Under the pieces are notes generated by a model. That model was not told where the DNA came from and searched no databases. It saw nothing but the letters and a program-made list of their open reading frames with translations. From NCBI GenBank assembly GCA_964480475.1, contig CAYZPW010000014.1, positions 1 to 44,572 on the forward strand: 44,572 nucleotides of DNA, written 5' to 3'. Made by a program: the position numbers and the translations under genes. Of the stretch, positions 42,236-44,572 are shown piece after piece. The stretch's first letter is position 1, and each line of letters starts with the position of its first letter. The DNA comes from CAYZPW01 sp964480475. Lineage in GTDB: Bacteria > B130-G9.

Positions 42236-42304
42236 AAAGCGGGAATCGTTGCCGGTTCTTTGTCTTTGCCCCTTTCCCTTTTCGCCCTTTCGCCCGATCT
42301 TTGA

Positions 42305-42332
42305 CCGCCAACCGCCAACTGCCAACTGCCAA
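42305..42332. repeat. CYGCCAA heptamer tandem array
   Basis: CCGCCAA twice, then CTGCCAA twice. It ends nine bases from the 3' end of the exporter gene at 42341. The two-unit copy at 8582-8595 has the same units. Confidence 0.85.
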
Positions 42333-42340
42333 CTATATTA

Positions 42341-44137
42341 TTACGCATCCCTGGCCAACCTTTCCTCGATCTGCTGCTTGGCGAAGAGCGCGGCGTAGAT
42401 GCCGCCCTCCCTGAGCAGTTCCCGGTGCGAGCCTCGCTGCTTGACCTGGCCTTCGTCGAGGACGATTATCTCGTCCGCCAGCTGCACCGCCGAGAGCCGG
42501 TGCGAGACGATTATCGTTGTGACATTCTCGATCGCATCCCTCAGGTTGCCGAGTATCTGGGCCTCGGTCTCGGTATCGACGGCGGAGAGGCAATCATCGA
42601 GGAGAAGGACGGGCGGGTTCTTGGCCAAAGCTCTGGCAATGGCAACGCGCTGTTTCTGGCCGCCGGACAGCATCACGCCTCGCTCGCCGACGATCGTCTC
42701 GTATCCATTCGGGAAACCTGCGATGTCCGTGTCGATGGCCGACTTGCGGGCAAACTCCTTGACCGCGGCCTCGTCAGGCTCATCCTGACCGAACGCGATG
42801 TTCCGCATGATGCTTTCTGAGAAGAGAAACGAGTCTTGCGGGACGTACCCGAAGAGCCTCCTTAGCGCGTGCATTCTCAGCTTTCTGGCGTCCACGCCGT
42901 CAATGAAGAGCGTGCCCGGTGGCGGGTCGAATTCACGCAGCAGGAGTCGGACGATCGTGCTCTTGCCCGCGCCTGTGCGGCCCACAATCGCTAACGTCTT
43001 GCCCGGCGCAACGTCGAAACTGACATTTGAGAGGACAGGCGCGACGCCATCGCCGTAAGCGAAGGTCAGGTCCCTACACTCAATACGTCCAGGGCAGCTG
43101 GGCGGCTCGACGGGGTTCGGCTCGTCAACGATCTCGGGCCTGACGTTCATGACGCGGTTGATGCGACCCATCGAGGCGGCGCCGCGTTGTAGCAGGTTTA
43201 TCAGCCAGCCGAGAGCGATCATCGGCCAGGTCAGCGTCTCGAGGTATATCGAGAAGGCGAAGAAGCTGCCGACTGACATTTGGCCCAAGATGACGTCTGA
43301 GCCGCCCTTATAGAACGCTATGGCCATTGACAGGCCAGCCAGAAGCCATATAAGCGGAAAGAACGCGCCCCAAATCCTGACGAGGCGCATGTTGTCCTTG
43401 ACATAGTTCCAACTGACATTCCTCACGCGGTCGAGCTCGCCCGCCTCCTGCCCGAACGTCTTGACGACCCTAATCCCTGCAAAGGAGTCCCTGATCTTCT
43501 CGGTCATGTCCGAGAAGCAGGCTTGCACCGCCTCGAAGCGAGAATGGACCATACGTCCGAACTTGATGACGACGACCGTCAGAATCGGCAGCGGCAGCAG
43601 CGCGTAGAGCGTCAGGCCGGCGTTGATATAGATCATCACCGCAATCGCAGCAGCCGCGAAGAGAAGGCCGTCGATCATCGTGATAATCCCCATCCCGCAG
43701 GCGAGCCTGACCGCCTCAGTATCGTTCGAGATGCGGGCCATCAGATCGCCCGTCCTGCTATGTTGGAAGAACCGCTGCGAGAGCGTGAGCAAGTGGCTGA
43801 AGAACTTGCCGCGGACCTCCTCCGCGATGCGCTCCGCAGTGACAATCAGAAAGAAGAACCAGAAAAACCGACTGGCAGCCATTACAAGGCCGATGGCGAA
43901 GACCGCCGCGGCGAAGAGCGGAATGTCCGACAGGTGGATTGTTCCCGCCGTCATAAGGTCAATGAGGCGCCGGATGATCAGCGGCGTGATGAGTTGCACT
44001 GCGTCAACGACGAGCAGGGCGACGATTCCCCAGACCGTGTAACGCCTATAGCTCCAGAAGTAGGACGCGATAGCCCGAAGCGCCTCGCGCTTCTCCCGCT
44101 TCGCGCGTTTTCCGTTTGCTCGTGAGTTGTGCTTCAT
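42341..44137 (-). CDS. Half-ABC exporter (TM287-like, degenerate ATP site)
   Basis: 598 residues, starting at the ATG with GGAAGG four bases upstream (an earlier in-frame TTG is less likely). Six helices (31-320) precede the nucleotide-binding domain: Walker A GRTGAGKST, signature LSGGQKQRVAIARAL, Walker B VLLLDDCLSAVDTETE. The residue after the Walker B Asp is Asp and not the catalytic Glu, the mark of the inactive site in heterodimers such as TM287/TM288 and BmrCD. The partner is the adjacent gene at 40086, which has Glu there. Together they would form one exporter with one working and one degenerate site. The gene lies 149 bases upstream of its partner. Confidence 0.9.
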   Translation of the reverse strand: MKHNSRANGKRAKREKREALRAIASYFWSYRRYTVWGIVALLVVDAVQLITPLIIRRLIDLMTAGTIHLSDIPLFAAAVFAIGLVMAASRFFWFFFLIVTAERIAEEVRGKFFSHLLTLSQRFFQHSRTGDLMARISNDTEAVRLACGMGIITMIDGLLFAAAAIAVMIYINAGLTLYALLPLPILTVVVIKFGRMVHSRFEAVQACFSDMTEKIRDSFAGIRVVKTFGQEAGELDRVRNVSWNYVKDNMRLVRIWGAFFPLIWLLAGLSMAIAFYKGGSDVILGQMSVGSFFAFSIYLETLTWPMIALGWLINLLQRGAASMGRINRVMNVRPEIVDEPNPVEPPSCPGRIECRDLTFAYGDGVAPVLSNVSFDVAPGKTLAIVGRTGAGKSTIVRLLLREFDPPPGTLFIDGVDARKLRMHALRRLFGYVPQDSFLFSESIMRNIAFGQDEPDEAAVKEFARKSAIDTDIAGFPNGYETIVGERGVMLSGGQKQRVAIARALAKNPPVLLLDDCLSAVDTETEAQILGNLRDAIENVTTIIVSHRLSAVQLADEIIVLDEGQVKQRGSHRELLREGGIYAALFAKQQIEERLARDA

Positions 44138-44255
44138 TGTCCTTCCCAAGACAGGCCTTGCGTGTCTTGGGGCATCCTATAGCGACATCGACCGCTTGTA
44201 AAGCGGGGCCTCTTGGCCAAAAATCAGATTGGCGAGGGCTGGTTCTGGCTTCTTG

Positions 44256-44400
44256 GGAGTGCGGCCGCCTGACGCCGCTTTCGCTGGCGGTGGCCTGGCA
44301 CCGCCTTCTCAGGAGTGCCTTGTCAGCGGTCAGGTTGGCGATTTGAAAAACACGGAAGCACTGATTAGAGCAGATACCGCGTCACGGCGCGGCACTCTCC
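44256..44400. mobile_element. Second, degenerate copy of the palindromic element
   Basis: 44256-44282 matches the left arm of the 16040-16222 element with one mismatch (GGAGTGCGGCCGCCTGACGC). The inner hairpin GGCGGTG...CACCGCC pairs as GGTGGTG...CACCACC does in the first copy, with a compensatory change. The right arm is diverged (GCGTCACGGCGCGGCACTC near 44380-44398). The gap 44138-44572 shows nothing else recognisable. Confidence 0.65.
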
Positions 44401-44572
44401 TTCTCCCTTTCCTTTCTTGTCCGTCAAAGCCTCCATCGCCGCCCGGCTTTGGCGGACACGTTGGCGACGGCGGATTGACCTATACGGGCGGGTCTTCAGA
44501 CCTAACAATCACGCGCATATTTTGGGTTGATGAGGGCTGTCTGTTGTGTTCTATAAATCGTATTCCCTGAAG

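Overview
The window comes from an uncultured, probably diderm, mesophilic-type bacterium with fairly GC-rich DNA and good Shine-Dalgarno sites. Surface-polysaccharide genes (a WecA/TagO-like polyprenyl-phosphate sugar transferase, glycosyltransferases, an O-antigen ligase family protein) suggest an outer membrane. There is no rRNA, tRNA or other phylum-level marker, so I cannot place it. The intergenic repeats (heptamer and octamer tandem arrays, palindromic elements) recall genomes of candidate phyla from metagenomes, but that is an impression and not evidence.

Layout. 1-8456 (+): SDR-type L-threonine dehydrogenase, an XPB-like helicase, a small secreted-protein gene broken by an in-frame UAG, a secreted beta-propeller-like protein, and a large GT-C-like membrane protein. 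8619-15945 (-): a polysaccharide cluster (WecA-like transferase, FAD amine oxidase/UDP-galactopyranose-mutase-like protein, glycosyltransferase, membrane protein). It is interrupted at 11361-13544 by five tightly packed small genes that look like defence or toxin-antitoxin cargo: an AbiEii/MNT-like nucleotidyltransferase overlapping an unrecognised partner, a cupin, and a DUF2283 gene overlapping a possible nuclease toxin. A decayed FAD-protein N-terminus lies just outside this block. 16040-16222 is a palindromic MITE-like element, and a second, degenerate copy lies near 44256-44400.

16460-20463 (+): amino-sugar supply (GlmU-like nucleotidyltransferase, GlmS, sugar-nucleotide epimerase). 20582-23011: a ClpC-type AAA+ protein that appears to lack the ClpP-docking loop. 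23078-27818 holds the most interesting system: a small DUF5678-like protein, then a three-gene unit of (i) a sigma-70 region-4 HTH fused to a TerB-C domain, (ii) a BrxD-like DUF2791 P-loop ATPase and (iii) a BrxHI/Lhr-like helicase. No methylase, phosphatase or other BREX core gene is present, so this looks like a compact TerB-linked ATPase-helicase DNA-processing or defence module.

27897-33062: OppF-like ATPase, HDOD protein, PP-loop ATPase, KsgA, and a Ca/Na antiporter whose start is fixed by a good promoter. 33070-33906: an array of short palindromes that has truncated hicA and left hicB intact. 34088-40074 (+): NAD(P)HX repair enzyme, Rex redox repressor, O-antigen-ligase/TPR protein, an anchored protein with FAM3/ILEI-like segments in swapped order, and a Ppx/GppA phosphatase. 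The first four are coupled or overlapping. 40086-44137 (-): two half-ABC exporters forming a TM287/288-type heterodimer with one degenerate ATP site.

All functions are inferred by reading motifs; no database search was run.
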